Position numbers and translations under genes: made by a program. Of a stretch of DNA of 64,000 bases, positions 26,209 to 34,002 are shown one piece after another. The notes beneath the pieces are model-generated. The model was not told the DNA's origin, made no database searches, and was given only the letters and a program-made list of their open reading frames with translations. Each line of letters starts with the position of its first letter. The first letter of the stretch is position 1. Source of the stretch: Pseudothauera hydrothermalis (GTDB lineage Bacteria > Pseudomonadota > Gammaproteobacteria > Burkholderiales > Rhodocyclaceae). The stretch covers positions 1,984,001 to 2,048,000 of the forward strand of contig NZ_CP029331.1 in the NCBI RefSeq assembly GCF_003345255.1. The letters run 5' to 3'.

Positions 26209-27567
26209 TCAGGGCTCCTTTTTGAGGCCAAAGCGGTGCATCAGGTCGTACAGCGACGGGCGACTGATGCCGAGCATTTCCGCGGCACGGGCAATGTTGC
26301 CGTTGGTGCGGGCCAGCACCCGCAGCACCGCTTGGCGTTCGGCCTCGTCACGCACTCGGCGCAGGTTGAAAAACTCAGCGTCCGCCTCGACCGCCTCCAG
26401 CCCCAGATCGGCGGCGGTGATGCGGTTGCCCTCTGCCATGATCACCGCCCGCTTGAGGCAGTTTTCCAGCTCACGCACATTGCCCGGCCAGCGATGCGCG
26501 GCAATGGCGTCCAGCGCCTCATCGGTGAGTTTCATGCCGCCACGGCGGTTTTGATCGGCATAACGCTGCACGAACGCATGTGCCAGCAGCGCCGCGTCGC
26601 CCTCACGCTCGCGTAGCGGTGGAATTTCCACCACGATCTCCGCCAAGCGGTAATAAAGGTCTTCACGAAACAGCCCTTCGGCAATGCGCGCTTTGAGGTC
26701 GCGGTGGGTGGCGCACACCACGCGCACATCCACCGGGATGCCTTCACGCCCGCCGATGCGCTCGATCACCCGCTCTTGCAAAAAGCGCAACAGTTTGGCC
26801 TGTAATGACATCGGCAAATCGCCGATCTCGTCCAGGAACAGCGTGCCCTTGTGGGCGAGTTCGATCTTGCCGGGGGTTTGTTTGACCGCGCCGGTAAACG
26901 CCCCCTTCTCGTAACCGAACAGCTCGCTTTCCAGCAGGTTTTCAGGGATGGCCGCGCAGTTGATCGCCACGAAGCGGCCCGAGGACTGCGGCGACAAAGC
27001 ATGTAAACCGCGGGCAAGCACTTCTTTGCCGGTGCCGCTTTCACCGAGCAGCGCCACGGCGACGTTGGCCGGTGCCACCTTTTCGATGGTGCGGCACACC
27101 CTGAGCATGGCCGGGTCGCGGGTCAGCAGACCGTCCAGGGCGCTGCCGCGCGCGGCCTGCAAGCGTTGATTTTCGGCCTGCAGGTCGTGCAGGCGGAAAG
27201 CGCGCTCGATGGTCAGCGACAGCAGCTCGGGCTCGAACGGCTTGGCAAAAAAATCGTATGCGCCCATGCCCACGGCGCGCACCGCGTTGTCGCGGTCGTG
27301 CTGGCCGGTGAGCACGATCACCTTGGTATTGGGCGCCAAATCCAGCATCTCGCCAAGCAGGCGCAAGCCCTCGTCCACACTGTCGGGCGCCGGCGGCAGG
27401 CCCAGGTCCATAGTGACCACCGCCGGTTCGTGGCGCCGCAACTGGGCAATGGCGCTTTCGCGGTCGTCGGCGACCACGGTATCGAAAGCGTCGAAGGCCC
27501 AGCGCATTTGCTTTTGCAGCGCGGGGTCGTCTTCGACGATCAGCAGGGTACGGCGCATCTCGGACAT
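26209..27567 (-). CDS. prsR: PEP-CTERM-box response regulator PrsR (sigma-54 activator)
   Basis: A 452-residue NtrC-family regulator. Receiver domain at residues ~6-120 with phospho-acceptor Asp54 (VVTMDLGLPPA). Central AAA+ domain with Walker A GESGTGKE (about 175), the sigma-54 contact loop GAFTGA, and the second-region LFLDEIGDLP. The C-terminal Fis-type helix-turn-helix reads NIARAAEMLGISRPSLYDLM. It is the partner of PrsK and activates sigma-54 promoters in organisms with PEP-CTERM proteins. A candidate sigma-54 promoter and palindromic upstream site lie ahead of its own operon (31283-31376). Confidence 0.95.
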   Translation of the reverse strand: MSEMRRTLLIVEDDPALQKQMRWAFDAFDTVVADDRESAIAQLRRHEPAVVTMDLGLPPAPDSVDEGLRLLGEMLDLAPNTKVIVLTGQHDRDNAVRAVGMGAYDFFAKPFEPELLSLTIERAFRLHDLQAENQRLQAARGSALDGLLTRDPAMLRVCRTIEKVAPANVAVALLGESGTGKEVLARGLHALSPQSSGRFVAINCAAIPENLLESELFGYEKGAFTGAVKQTPGKIELAHKGTLFLDEIGDLPMSLQAKLLRFLQERVIERIGGREGIPVDVRVVCATHRDLKARIAEGLFREDLYYRLAEIVVEIPPLREREGDAALLAHAFVQRYADQNRRGGMKLTDEALDAIAAHRWPGNVRELENCLKRAVIMAEGNRITAADLGLEAVEADAEFFNLRRVRDEAERQAVLRVLARTNGNIARAAEMLGISRPSLYDLMHRFGLKKEP

Positions 27568-27570
27568 GGC

Positions 27571-29697
27571 TCAAGCACGCAGCGGTTGCGGTTCGGTTCG
27601 GGAGCAGATCTGCGCCCCGGACGGTTCATCCCCGTCGGGCGGCTCGCGCCCGCTCACCGGCAGACGCACCGTCACCCGGGTGCCGCACCCCTTGCCGCTG
27701 TCGTAGGCGATGGTTCCGCCCAGCTCGCGGATGTACTGGGCGGTTTCATAGACCCCCAAACCCATGCCGCCTTCCTTGGTAGTTTGAAAAGGACGTGAGA
27801 GGCGCTCCCGGATGAACTCCGGCGTCATCCCGCAGCCCGTATCGCTGACCTCCAGCGTCACCGCGCCGTCTTTTGGGTCATGCACTTGGACGATGACCTT
27901 ACCATCGTCAGGCGTGGCGTCCAGGGCATTTTGCACAAGATGGCCCAATACCCGCTCCAGCCGTTCGCCATGAGCAAAAACCGTTACCGCGTCGCGCTGC
28001 GGAACGACCAGTTCAACAGGCGGGCGCTGGTTACGTTTGTTGTCAGCAATGCGTTGCAGCAGCGCACCCAGGTCCACCGCGCGTGTCGCATCGATCGGCG
28101 TCTTATCCTGCAACTGGCCCATCAACGCACGCATACGCGACTCCACATGCGCAACCGTCTCCAGCATGTCTTGCTGGAATTGCGGATTGTCCCGGTGGCG
28201 CTGGGCGTTTTTGAGCATCAGCGACAGCTGCGCCACCAGGTTCTTGAGGTCATGCACCACGAAGGCCGACATGCGATTGAAGGCGTCGAATTTGCGCGCT
28301 TCGATCAGCGCCTCGGTCACCTGCATGCGGGCCAGATAACCGGCAGCCTGACGTTGCGCGGTCTTGAGTAGATCCAGCACCTCCCAATCGACCTCGAACG
28401 GCGTGCGCGGGGTCTTGAGCACCACAAAACCCACCAGCCGCGCATCAGCGATCAGCGGTAGTACCAGCCAGGCATCTTCCTGTTGCTGTAACCACGCCGG
28501 CAACGCCAGCCCGGCATAGTGCGAGCGGCGCACGCGAAACTCCTCCAGATTGATCACCCACTCGCGCTCGGCCAAAAACCTGCACAGGCTGCCGCTTTCC
28601 TCCTCGACCGCCTCGCAATGCTGCGCGTTGAGCCGCGAATGCGGCCGATAGCGCCCGTCGGCGTGTCGCAGCCACAACACGCCGCCCGGACTTTCGACCA
28701 GGTCCGACAAAGCCTTGATGACCGACTGCCCCAGTTCCAACCCGTCATCGGCAACCGACAGCGCCTGGGTAAACCGCAGCCACTCATGGCGATAGTCGTA
28801 GCGATAGGGAAACAGGTGTTTGTTGACCAGCACCCGCAGGCGGGCGCGACTTGCGCCTGAACCCACCAACAAGCCAAGCATCAACAAGCCGGCAAACAGC
28901 AAAGCGGTCTGCAGCGCCCGCCCCCAGTCGCCACCTACATAACGCACGTAGTAACCGGCTGCGGCAATCACCAGCAAATAGGCGCCCGCCACCGCCAGCG
29001 CGGTGGAATGAAACACAACGGTGCGCGAGACCGCGATGCGCAAAGTCCAAGACGGATTGCGCGCTGCCGACAAGGCCACCAAGGGCATTACCATGGCATG
29101 CACCAGGCCGCGCACCGACCCCACTTGCGGGTCCAGCCGGGCAAACAGAAAGCCGTCGGCAAAAAAGTACAGCTCGAACATCCAGCTCGCCGCCAGCCCC
29201 AGGCACAGCGGCTTGAGTGCCCAGCGCGAGTCGCGCGGCAGACCGCGGAACACCTGCTCGACCAACACCAGCCCGAACACCGCGGCCGCCAGAAAGGCCG
29301 CCAGCGGCCACTTGGCGACGGCCGTGGGCTGATCGACCGATAGGGCGGGAGCCAGCACCGCAGCCAGCATCCCCGCCGACACCCCGCCGGCCACCCAGAG
29401 CGGCCAACGCCTGCCGGCCTGCCACAGCGGCTGCAACAGCACCAGCAAAAACGCATACCATGCCAGCACACGCAGGACTTCAATGAATCCGATCAGGCGC
29501 AGCAACAAGCTGCCGGGCCAAGCGGCCAGCAGCGCCGAACAAGCGGCCCACACCATGCTGACCGTCACCGCCGCCAACAACGCCCCCCCGGCTCGACCAC
29601 CACGCCAGGCGCGCAGCAAATACAAGGCAAACAGGGCATAGGCGCCGGCCGCAACGCCATGCGCCCATACGGCCACGTCCGATGCTTCAGCAATCAT
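27571..29697 (-). CDS. prsK: PEP-CTERM system histidine kinase PrsK
   Basis: A 708-residue membrane histidine kinase. Roughly eight N-terminal helices (residues ~8-275) form the sensor. A GAF-like segment follows (about 310-455), then the DHp helix with phospho-acceptor His in SAFVVHDLKNLVAQL, and a HATPase domain with HLVQNALDATPDDG, DTGCGMTPEF and GMGLGVYETAQYI. This layout is diagnostic for PrsK, which pairs with PrsR three bases downstream. The membrane-embedded sensor may perceive envelope or lipid signals; no ligand is known. The sugar transferase gene is 78 bases upstream. Confidence 0.94.
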   Translation of the reverse strand: MIAEASDVAVWAHGVAAGAYALFALYLLRAWRGGRAGGALLAAVTVSMVWAACSALLAAWPGSLLLRLIGFIEVLRVLAWYAFLLVLLQPLWQAGRRWPLWVAGGVSAGMLAAVLAPALSVDQPTAVAKWPLAAFLAAAVFGLVLVEQVFRGLPRDSRWALKPLCLGLAASWMFELYFFADGFLFARLDPQVGSVRGLVHAMVMPLVALSAARNPSWTLRIAVSRTVVFHSTALAVAGAYLLVIAAAGYYVRYVGGDWGRALQTALLFAGLLMLGLLVGSGASRARLRVLVNKHLFPYRYDYRHEWLRFTQALSVADDGLELGQSVIKALSDLVESPGGVLWLRHADGRYRPHSRLNAQHCEAVEEESGSLCRFLAEREWVINLEEFRVRRSHYAGLALPAWLQQQEDAWLVLPLIADARLVGFVVLKTPRTPFEVDWEVLDLLKTAQRQAAGYLARMQVTEALIEARKFDAFNRMSAFVVHDLKNLVAQLSLMLKNAQRHRDNPQFQQDMLETVAHVESRMRALMGQLQDKTPIDATRAVDLGALLQRIADNKRNQRPPVELVVPQRDAVTVFAHGERLERVLGHLVQNALDATPDDGKVIVQVHDPKDGAVTLEVSDTGCGMTPEFIRERLSRPFQTTKEGGMGLGVYETAQYIRELGGTIAYDSGKGCGTRVTVRLPVSGREPPDGDEPSGAQICSRTEPQPLRA

Positions 29698-29775
29698 CTG
29701 GCATCCAGATCCAAGCTCGACCCCTCGGCAGCAGGCACATCCGTAGCAGGTCGGCGTCCGGCTGCGCGGAGCCGC

Positions 29776-31161
29776 TCAATGCGCACCCTCGCCGGTGAGC
29801 ACCACCCGAACGGTCTCCACGAGAATCAAAATATCGAGCACCAGCGAATGATGCTTGACGTAATAAAGGTCGTATTCGAGCTTGTTGATGGCATCATCGA
29901 CCGACGCACCGTACTGATAACGCACCTGAGCCCAACCGGTCAGACCCGGCTTGACGCTGTGACGCACCGCATAAAAAGGAATATCGCGGGTCAGTTGATC
30001 GACGAAGAAAGGGCGCTCAGGACGCGGCCCGACCAAGCTCATCTGCCCAGAGAGCACATTGAAAAGCTGCGGCAGCTCGTCGATGCGCAGCCGACGGATC
30101 AGCCGTCCGACGCGGGTGACCCGATCGTCGTTCGCAGCCGCCCAGCGCGGCTTGCCATCGCGCTCGGCATCGCGGCGCATGCTGCGGAACTTGATCACTT
30201 TGAAAACCCGGCCCGCCTGCCCCACGCGCTCTTGCCGGTAGAACACCGGCGCGCCATCTTCGAGCAGAATCGCCAGCACGGTGAGCAACATCACCGGCAG
30301 GGCCAGCAACAGCAATACCGATGCTGCCACCAAGTCAAAGCCGCGCTTGACGAAGGCGCGCGCGCGCCCCTGACGAAAGCCGTCGCCGTAGATCAGCCAA
30401 CTGGCTTTGAGCGCATCGAGCCGCACATGGCCGGAGATATGCTCGTAAAAGCTGGACAAGTCATGCACCGCAATGCCGTGCAGCTTGCAATCGAGCAATT
30501 CGCGCAGGGGCAACACCCCGCCGCGCCGCTCGCGCACCGCCACGATCACCTGGCCGACGCGCAATTGACGCGCCACATCCAACAGGCTCATCCCGCGTCC
30601 GACCACACGCTGCGGATCGATTTTTTCCGCCTCGGCGTCGTTAGGCAGATAAAACCCCACCAACTCCATGCCGCTGACTAACGGATGCCGCAGCACCTGT
30701 TCCACCGACGCCGCTTCTTCGCCGCCGCCCACGATCAGCGCACGACGGGCAAACAACGCACGTTCCTGCCGCCGATTGAGCGCACCGCGCAGCGCCAGCA
30801 CGCTGCCCAGCAACAGCAGCACGGTGAGCTGGACGGCCTCGGTGGCAAAGTGATCCCACGGCAAGACCCAAAAGACGCCGAACGCCACCGGCGCACTGAC
30901 CGCCACGCCCAGCAGCACCCGCACCAGCGCATCCCGCGCAGACGCCGACCGCTGCGGGCGGTACAGGCCCAACGCACTGTTGAGTGCGATCATCGCCAGC
31001 GCAAACAGCCCCGCAGACGGCACCACCAGGCGCCAATCGACCTTTGCGGCGTCTAGCTGCCAGACCAGCGCGGCGACGATGGCCACACAGAGCAACACCG
31101 CATCGGTCAAAATCTTGAACAACGTGTGCGACGGAAAATAGTGGCTGAACACCTTGAGCAT
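29776..31161 (-). CDS. PEP-CTERM-associated undecaprenyl-phosphate sugar transferase
   Basis: A 461-residue polyisoprenyl-phosphate hexose-1-phosphate transferase (TIGR03013-like). Four N-terminal helices (to about residue 125) precede a CoA-binding-like domain (LIVGGGEEAASVEQVL). After a further helix near 280 comes the bacterial sugar transferase domain with FKVIKFRSMRRDAE, the RLRIDELPQLFNVLSG motif and SLVGPRPERP. It primes exopolysaccharide synthesis by moving a sugar phosphate onto the lipid carrier in the inner membrane. The ATG follows GGGAGGA at ~7 bases. It is the first gene of the unit that continues with prsK-prsR-prsT. No other eps polymer genes are in the window. Confidence 0.93.
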   Translation of the reverse strand: MLKVFSHYFPSHTLFKILTDAVLLCVAIVAALVWQLDAAKVDWRLVVPSAGLFALAMIALNSALGLYRPQRSASARDALVRVLLGVAVSAPVAFGVFWVLPWDHFATEAVQLTVLLLLGSVLALRGALNRRQERALFARRALIVGGGEEAASVEQVLRHPLVSGMELVGFYLPNDAEAEKIDPQRVVGRGMSLLDVARQLRVGQVIVAVRERRGGVLPLRELLDCKLHGIAVHDLSSFYEHISGHVRLDALKASWLIYGDGFRQGRARAFVKRGFDLVAASVLLLLALPVMLLTVLAILLEDGAPVFYRQERVGQAGRVFKVIKFRSMRRDAERDGKPRWAAANDDRVTRVGRLIRRLRIDELPQLFNVLSGQMSLVGPRPERPFFVDQLTRDIPFYAVRHSVKPGLTGWAQVRYQYGASVDDAINKLEYDLYYVKHHSLVLDILILVETVRVVLTGEGAH

Positions 31162-31282
31162 GGCCTGTCCTCCCTGACCTCAGCCCTTGCGGGCGAGCGA
31201 GACCGTGAGCGTTTGCCACACACCTTAGACGGCGCCAGCGGCAGCCGATGTTAAACCCGTCACACCCCTGGGCGTGTGCCCC

Positions 31283-31298
31283 GGCTATCGGCATGCCA
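31283..31298 (-). promoter_or_regulatory. Candidate sigma-54 promoter of the sugar transferase/prs operon
   Basis: On the minus strand the bases read TGGCATGCCGATAGCC, which has the invariant GG and GC at the required ten-base separation. The -24 half matches TGGCA fully; the -12 half (TAGCC) departs from TTGCA/T. Predicted start is near 31271, about 110 bases before the ATG. The presence of the sigma-54 activator PrsR in the same operon supports it. Confidence 0.55.
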
Positions 31299-31360
31299 GC
31301 GTTTAATCCGACACGGATGCTTCGGTTGCACATCAATACGCGTCAATGCGCGTGAATGCC

Positions 31361-31376
31361 TGACGCACTTGCGTCA
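31361..31376. promoter_or_regulatory. Palindrome, candidate PrsR enhancer site
   Basis: TGACGCA-CT-TGCGTCA, a perfect 7-base inverted repeat with a two-base centre. Its centre is about 71 bases upstream of the -24 element of the candidate sigma-54 promoter, a normal place for an NtrC-family activator site. Further GCGTCA half-site-like strings lie just beside it (31340-31345). Confidence 0.5.
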
Positions 31377-31462
31377 GACAAAACAACTGTATATTTTTAC
31401 ACACCCCTCAAAACAAGTCTGGCGCCATGCACCGTTGTAACCCGCCCGCCTCCCGGAGCATT

Positions 31463-31630
31463 ATGCACATGAAATACTTGATCAACACCTTGCCGGCCGC
31501 CTGTGGCGTCTGCGCCGGCCTACTCATCGGTACTGACCATCCTGCCCAGGGCATCCTCATCGCGCTCCTGGGCGCCGCCGCAATCGGTGCCCTGCGTTTG
31601 CGCCGCCGCACTGGACAGCAGAGCCACTGA
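31463..31630 (+). CDS. Possible small membrane protein (55 residues)
   Basis: Short frame with GGAG just upstream of two in-frame ATGs (31463 and 31469). The product has an N-terminal hydrophobic stretch (INTLPAACGVCAGLLIG), a short polar turn, a second hydrophobic stretch (GILIALLGAAAIGAL) and then RLRRR. The ending, proline-containing turn plus helix plus arginine cluster, superficially resembles a PEP-CTERM sorting tail but lacks PEP. It is divergent from the PEP-CTERM-linked operon. It could be a real micro-protein or chance; conservation decides. Confidence 0.4.
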   Translation: MHMKYLINTLPAACGVCAGLLIGTDHPAQGILIALLGAAAIGALRLRRRTGQQSH

Positions 31631-31696
31631 CCAGCCCGGGCACTGAATAGATTCACCACACCCGCACCGAAACGGGGCTTCCCCTAGAACTCCTTT

Positions 31697-31711
31697 ACCG
31701 CTAGAATGCGC
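31697..31711 (+). promoter_or_regulatory. Core promoter element of tRNA-Ser
   Basis: ACCGCTAGAATGCGC, identical to the string over the tRNA-Arg -10 at 20161-20175. TAGAAT at 31702-31707 acts as the -10 and is followed by a GC-rich discriminator. The -35 region at the 17-base position (TTCCCC) is poor. Confidence 0.5.
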
Positions 31712-31720
31712 GGCTTGCAC

Positions 31721-31811
31721 GGACAGGTGGATGAGTGGTTTAAGTCGCACGCCTGGAAAGCGTGTTCAGGGTAATACCCTGACGCGGGTTCGAATCCCGC
31801 CCTGTCCGCCA
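31721..31811 (+). tRNA. tRNA-Ser (anticodon GGA)
   Basis: A class II tRNA with long variable arm. The acceptor GGACAGG pairs with CCTGTCC. The anticodon stem CACGC/GCGTG has loop CTGGAAA with anticodon GGA at 31755-31757. The variable arm is the paired TCAGGG...CCCTGA segment. The T arm contains GGTTCGAATCC, then discriminator G and encoded CCA. It reads UCC/UCU codons. Confidence 0.96.
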
Positions 31812-31938
31812 GCGCGCCCACGCCAAATCCGTACTGGATGCAGGGCTTTGCGCACGCTGCCCGCGGATCTTTCCCTCTTTTTCCGGCCATCGCCGGTCTG
31901 TCTGCGGCCAGCTTGCCTGCCGCGCCGGCCGTAGCCGG

Positions 31939-32787
31939 CTAGCGCCCCAGATACACTTCGATCACCCGCTGATCGTTTTGCACCGTAGCCAAATCACCCT
32001 CGGCCAGCACCGAGCCTTCGTGCAGCACGGTCACCTTGCCGCCCAGGGCCTCTACAAACGCCATGTCGTGCTCGACCACCACCAGCGAATGCGCACCGGC
32101 CAAACTCACGAACAACTCCGCGGTGCGTTCGGTTTCTTCATCGGTCATGCCGGCAACCGGCTCGTCCAGTAGCAGCAGGCGGGGTTCTTGCATCAGCAGC
32201 ATGCCGATCTCCAGCCATTGCTTCTGACCGTGCGAGAGCAGCCCGGCAAGCCGCGTCGATTCGGCGCTCAGGCGGATACGCTCCAGCACTGCGGCGATGC
32301 GCTCACCCTCCTCGCTCGACAGTCGCGCGAACAGGCTGCGGCGCACACGCTTGTCCGCCTTCATCGCCAACTCCAGGTTTTCGAACACCGTGAGCTGCTC
32401 GAATACCGTGGGCTTTTGAAACTTGCGCCCGATGCCGGCGTGGGCGATCTCGGGCTCGCTCATCCGGGTGAGGTCCATGGTTTGGCCAAAAAAAGCCTTG
32501 CCCTGGTCCGGACGGGTCTTGCCGGTGATCACGTCCATCATCGTGGTCTTGCCCGCGCCATTGGGTCCGATGATGCAGCGCAGCTCGCCGGCATCGATCG
32601 CCAGGCTCAACTTGTTGAGCGCACGAAAGCCATCGAAACTTACCGTGATGTCGTCCAGGTAGAGGATGACCTTGTGCGAGAGATCCAGTTCGCCCGGGCG
32701 CACCAAGTGGGCGGTGGTGGCCTCGCCCTCCCATTGCTCGCGCTGGTTGGCCTGTTGCGCGGCCTCATGCTCGATGACGGTACTCAT
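31939..32787 (-). CDS. urtD: Urea ABC transporter ATP-binding protein UrtD
   Basis: A 282-residue ABC ATPase of the branched-chain amino acid/urea group. Walker A GPNGAGKTTMMD near residue 73, signature LSHGQKQWLEIG near 190, Walker B RLLLLDEPVAGM. The ~40-residue N-terminal extension before LYLDDITVSFDGF is typical of UrtD. ATG 32787 overlaps the urtC stop by four bases and gives the family length; the longer open frame upstream lies inside urtC. The usual partner ATPase UrtE is absent downstream, where tRNA-Ser begins after 127 bases. Confidence 0.93.
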   Translation of the reverse strand: MSTVIEHEAAQQANQREQWEGEATTAHLVRPGELDLSHKVILYLDDITVSFDGFRALNKLSLAIDAGELRCIIGPNGAGKTTMMDVITGKTRPDQGKAFFGQTMDLTRMSEPEIAHAGIGRKFQKPTVFEQLTVFENLELAMKADKRVRRSLFARLSSEEGERIAAVLERIRLSAESTRLAGLLSHGQKQWLEIGMLLMQEPRLLLLDEPVAGMTDEETERTAELFVSLAGAHSLVVVEHDMAFVEALGGKVTVLHEGSVLAEGDLATVQNDQRVIEVYLGR

Positions 32788-33980
32788 GCGGTCGCTCCGC
32801 GAGTGGATTTGGAAATCTGCCCGGCAACCGCCGTCTCCGGGGACCGAGCCGCCGAGGCGGCAGACACGCTGTCCTGCCCGGTGCGCCGGCTGCGCCGCTG
32901 CGCCCACAATCCGACCACGCCCTTGGGCAGCAAGAGCGTGACTGCGATGAACAGAAAGCCAAGGAAAAAGGGCCAATATTCCGGAAAGGACACGGTAAAC
33001 CAGCTCTTGGCCAGATTGACCAGACCTGCGCCCAGCACCGCGCCCACCAGCGTGCCGCGCCCGCCCACAGCCACCCACACCGCGATTTCGATGGAGTTGG
33101 CCGGGCTCATCTCCGAGGGGTTGATAATGCCCACCTGCGGCACGTAGAGCGCGCCAGCCAGCCCGCACAGCACCGCGGACAAGGTCCAGATAAAGAGCTT
33201 GTAGTGCAGCGGGTTATAGCCGATGAACATGACCCGACTCTCGGCGTCGCGGATCGCGGCCAGCACCCGACCGAAGCGCGAGGTCACCAGATAGCGCCCG
33301 AGCAGCAGCACGCCCACCAACAGCGCGGCCGAAAGCCCGAACAGCACCACCCGCATCTCGGGCGTGGTGATGCCGTAGCCGAGAATGCGCTTGAAGTCGG
33401 TAAAACCGTTGTTGCCGCCAAAGCCGGTCTCGTTGCGGAAGAACAGCAACATCGCAGCGTAGGTCAGCGCCTGGGTGATGATGGCGAAATATACCCCTTT
33501 GATACGCGAGCGGAAGGCGAAAAAGCCGAACACCCAAGCCAACAACCCCGGCACCGCGACCACCAGAAAGAGCGCCCACAGGAAGGAATCCGACCCCCAC
33601 CAGTACCAAGGCAATTCCTTCCAATCCAGAAAAACCATGAAATCCGGTAACTCCGCCCCATAGGCGCCGTCACGGCCGATCTGGCGCATCAGATACATGC
33701 CAAAGGCGTAGCCACCGAGTGCGAAGAACAGCCCATGCCCCAGGCTGAGGATGCCGGCGTAGCCCCAGATCAGGTCCATGGCCACCGCCACCACCATGTA
33801 GCAGAGGATCTTGCCAAGCAGGCTCACCCAGTAAGACGACACATGCAGCGCATGCTCTGGCGGCAGCGCCAGGTGAGCGATCGGCATCCACACCCAGGCA
33901 AACAGCGCGAAGAAGATGAGCGCCACCCAGCCGGCGCGCGGCATGCTGGCAAACAGTCGGATGGTCAATGGGGTGCGCAT
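32784..33980 (-). CDS. urtC: Urea ABC transporter permease UrtC
   Basis: A 398-residue inner-membrane permease of the LivM type with about ten helices. Landmarks are DLIWGYAGILSLGHGLFFALGGYA (part) near residue 70 and the cytoplasmic EAA-like loop AIRDAESRVMFIGYNPLHYK near 245. The C-terminal 35 residues are polar. It lies between urtB (22 bases upstream) and urtD (four-base overlap). With UrtB it forms the channel for urea uptake. Length and gene order match UrtC of proteobacteria. Confidence 0.93.
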   Translation of the reverse strand: MRTPLTIRLFASMPRAGWVALIFFALFAWVWMPIAHLALPPEHALHVSSYWVSLLGKILCYMVVAVAMDLIWGYAGILSLGHGLFFALGGYAFGMYLMRQIGRDGAYGAELPDFMVFLDWKELPWYWWGSDSFLWALFLVVAVPGLLAWVFGFFAFRSRIKGVYFAIITQALTYAAMLLFFRNETGFGGNNGFTDFKRILGYGITTPEMRVVLFGLSAALLVGVLLLGRYLVTSRFGRVLAAIRDAESRVMFIGYNPLHYKLFIWTLSAVLCGLAGALYVPQVGIINPSEMSPANSIEIAVWVAVGGRGTLVGAVLGAGLVNLAKSWFTVSFPEYWPFFLGFLFIAVTLLLPKGVVGLWAQRRSRRTGQDSVSAASAARSPETAVAGQISKSTRGATA

Positions 33981-34002
33981 GCGGCACGTCCTCCGCTATG
34001 AA

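Larger units (their letters stand above)
31162..31462 (+). other. Regulatory intergenic region, no gene
   Basis: This 301-base stretch holds no supported gene. It contains the candidate sigma-54 promoter (31283-31298) and the palindrome (31361-31376) described separately, reading toward the sugar transferase gene. There is also an AT-rich tract at 31377-31415 that could carry a promoter for the small gene on the plus strand. Confidence 0.6.

Noticed and set aside
31463-31630. True PEP-CTERM protein.
   Set aside because: The defining Pro-Glu-Pro motif is missing and the product is far shorter than usual substrates; retained only as a possible small gene.
31721-31811. tRNA-Ser as a genomic island boundary next to the missing urtE.
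   Set aside because: No direct repeat of the tRNA end and no mobile genes nearby; flanking genes have similar composition.
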